Below are positions 63,111 to 64,000 of a stretch of 64,000 nucleotides of DNA, in pieces. Made by a program: the position numbers and the translations under genes. The DNA comes from Shewanella sp. Choline-02u-19. GTDB lineage: Bacteria; Pseudomonadota; Gammaproteobacteria; Enterobacterales; Shewanellaceae. Under the pieces are notes generated by a model, which was not told the DNA's origin, did not search any database, and saw nothing but the letters and a program-made list of their open reading frames with translations. How positions within the stretch are numbered: position 1 is the stretch's first letter; each line of letters starts with the position of its first letter. The stretch lies in NCBI RefSeq assembly GCF_002836205.1, contig NZ_PJBE01000013.1, positions 1,798,001 through 1,862,000 on the forward strand, read 5' to 3'.

Positions 63111-64000
63111 TTACTTAACTTTGCCGTTAGAATCAGCCCAAACATGCAATAATTCAAGCCCTAATGTGGCACCTGCCAATGCAGTGATCTCAGCACTATC
63201 ATACGCTGGTGCGACTTCCACCACATCCATACCAACGATGTTCATACCATTCAAACCACGAATGATTTTCATCGCTTTATCGCTCGTTAGACCACCACAT
63301 ACAGGTGTGCCTGTGCCTGGCGCAAATGCAGGATCTAAGCAATCAATATCAAATGTAACGTACATCGGCATATCGCCGACTCTTTCACGGATTTGTGCGA
63401 CGATTTGCTCAGCACTTTGATCATTCGCGGCGCCTGCATCAATCACTTTGAAGAGGTGGTTTGATTGATCGTACTCCGTTCTTATACCCACTTGAATAGA
63501 GTGTTCTGCAGCAATAAGGCCCTCTTTCGGTGCGTGATAAAACATCGTACCGTGGTCATACTTACTGCCTTGGCTGTAAGTGTCAGTATGCGCATCGAAA
63601 TGGAGTAACGCCATTTTTCCATGTTTTTTATAGTGAGCACGTAGTAGCGGTAAAGTAACGAAATGATCACCACCGAAACTCAATAGCGCTTTACCAGACT
63701 CAACAATTGCCGTAGCAAAATCTTCAACTCGCTTAGTAAAGTCAGCAGAGTCACCACAGTCATAAACCAGATCACCGGCATCAACCACTTTAATGTGATC
63801 ACTTAGTTTAAATTTCCAAGGCCAACGAGACTCTTCCCACGCTAAGTTAACGGAGGCTTGACGGATTGCACCCGGTCCCATGCGGCCGCCTGAACGTCCT
63901 GTGGTTGCCATATCGAAAGGCAAACCTAACACCACAACATCTGCATCACTCTCTAATGGCTTAAACTCTAATGGCAATCTTAAATAGCCAAACGCATTTG
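63111..64000 (-). CDS. speB: Agmatinase, 5' end outside window
   Basis: Ureohydrolase converting agmatine to putrescine and urea. Manganese-site motifs are GGDHF, LLHFDAHTDTY and FDIDCLDPAFAPGTGTPVCGG. The frame stays open to the window edge, and the extra residues NAFGYLRLPLEF match the N-terminal part of E. coli SpeB, which has about 18 more residues before them. A TTG at 63977 is therefore not the start. Only the first few codons are missing. Confidence 0.95.
   Translation of the reverse strand, partial: NAFGYLRLPLEFKPLESDADVVVLGLPFDMATTGRSGGRMGPGAIRQASVNLAWEESRWPWKFKLSDHIKVVDAGDLVYDCGDSADFTKRVEDFATAIVESGKALLSFGGDHFVTLPLLRAHYKKHGKMALLHFDAHTDTYSQGSKYDHGTMFYHAPKEGLIAAEHSIQVGIRTEYDQSNHLFKVIDAGAANDQSAEQIVAQIRERVGDMPMYVTFDIDCLDPAFAPGTGTPVCGGLTSDKAMKIIRGLNGMNIVGMDVVEVAPAYDSAEITALAGATLGLELLHVWADSNGKVK

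Overview
The window looks like a chromosomal segment of a marine gammaproteobacterium, most probably Shewanella or a close relative. This is inferred from gene content: pheS-pheT-ihfA in the enteric order, a full hisL-GDCBHAF(IE) operon with a histidine-rich attenuator peptide, a 367-residue-type PurC, a DUF3802-like protein, several RND pumps and a flagellar-type chemoreceptor. It is moderately AT-rich, with no rRNA or tRNA gene, CRISPR array or intact mobile element seen. Both ends cut genes: the 3' end of gltA (citrate synthase) at the left and the 5' end of speB (agmatinase) at the right.

Layout. 1-2.4 kb: gltA tail, a second diverged copy of that tail with its terminator, an RluA-family pseudouridine synthase and a probable decayed gene. 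2.4-9.8 kb: RND efflux operon with one adaptor and two permeases. 10.3-12.4 kb: CpdB-like lipoprotein nucleotidase behind a CRP-like site. 12.5-15.2 kb: small conserved proteins, a DUF938 methyltransferase and YjjG. 15.3-18.2 kb: acyl-CoA dehydrogenase with a FadR-like operator, and YeaD-type mutarotase. 18.6-22.5 kb: ydbH-ynbE-ydbL, an envelope lipid-bridge operon. 22.6-24.4 kb: potassium channel plus AI-2E-family permease. 25-32.2 kb: CadC/ToxR-like membrane regulator, two secreted unknowns and a second RND pump. 32.4-36.9 kb: a minus-strand proline operon, [54-codon membrane peptide]-putP-proB-proA. 37.1-37.5 kb: inverted repeats and a broken ISAs1-type transposase. 38-40 kb: YoaA helicase. 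40.2-47.9 kb: histidine operon. 48-50 kb: solute-binding protein and purC. 50.2-55.1 kb: LpxL/LpxM-type acyltransferase, ihfA, pheT, pheS with a long structured leader. 55.2-59.6 kb: chemoreceptor behind a textbook FliA promoter and a Cache-HAMP-PAS kinase-like protein without an evident phosphoacceptor histidine. 59.7-64 kb: two-lobed retropepsin-like secreted protein, small proteins, YceI, PdxH and SpeB.

Most genes are housekeeping. The points most worth following are the 54-codon peptide overlapping putP in an operon that joins proline uptake to proline synthesis; the single-chain two-lobed retropepsin-like protein; the structured pheST leader; the diverged second gltA tail; and the histidine-less kinase-like sensor. 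I did not find a clearly new defence or mobile system.
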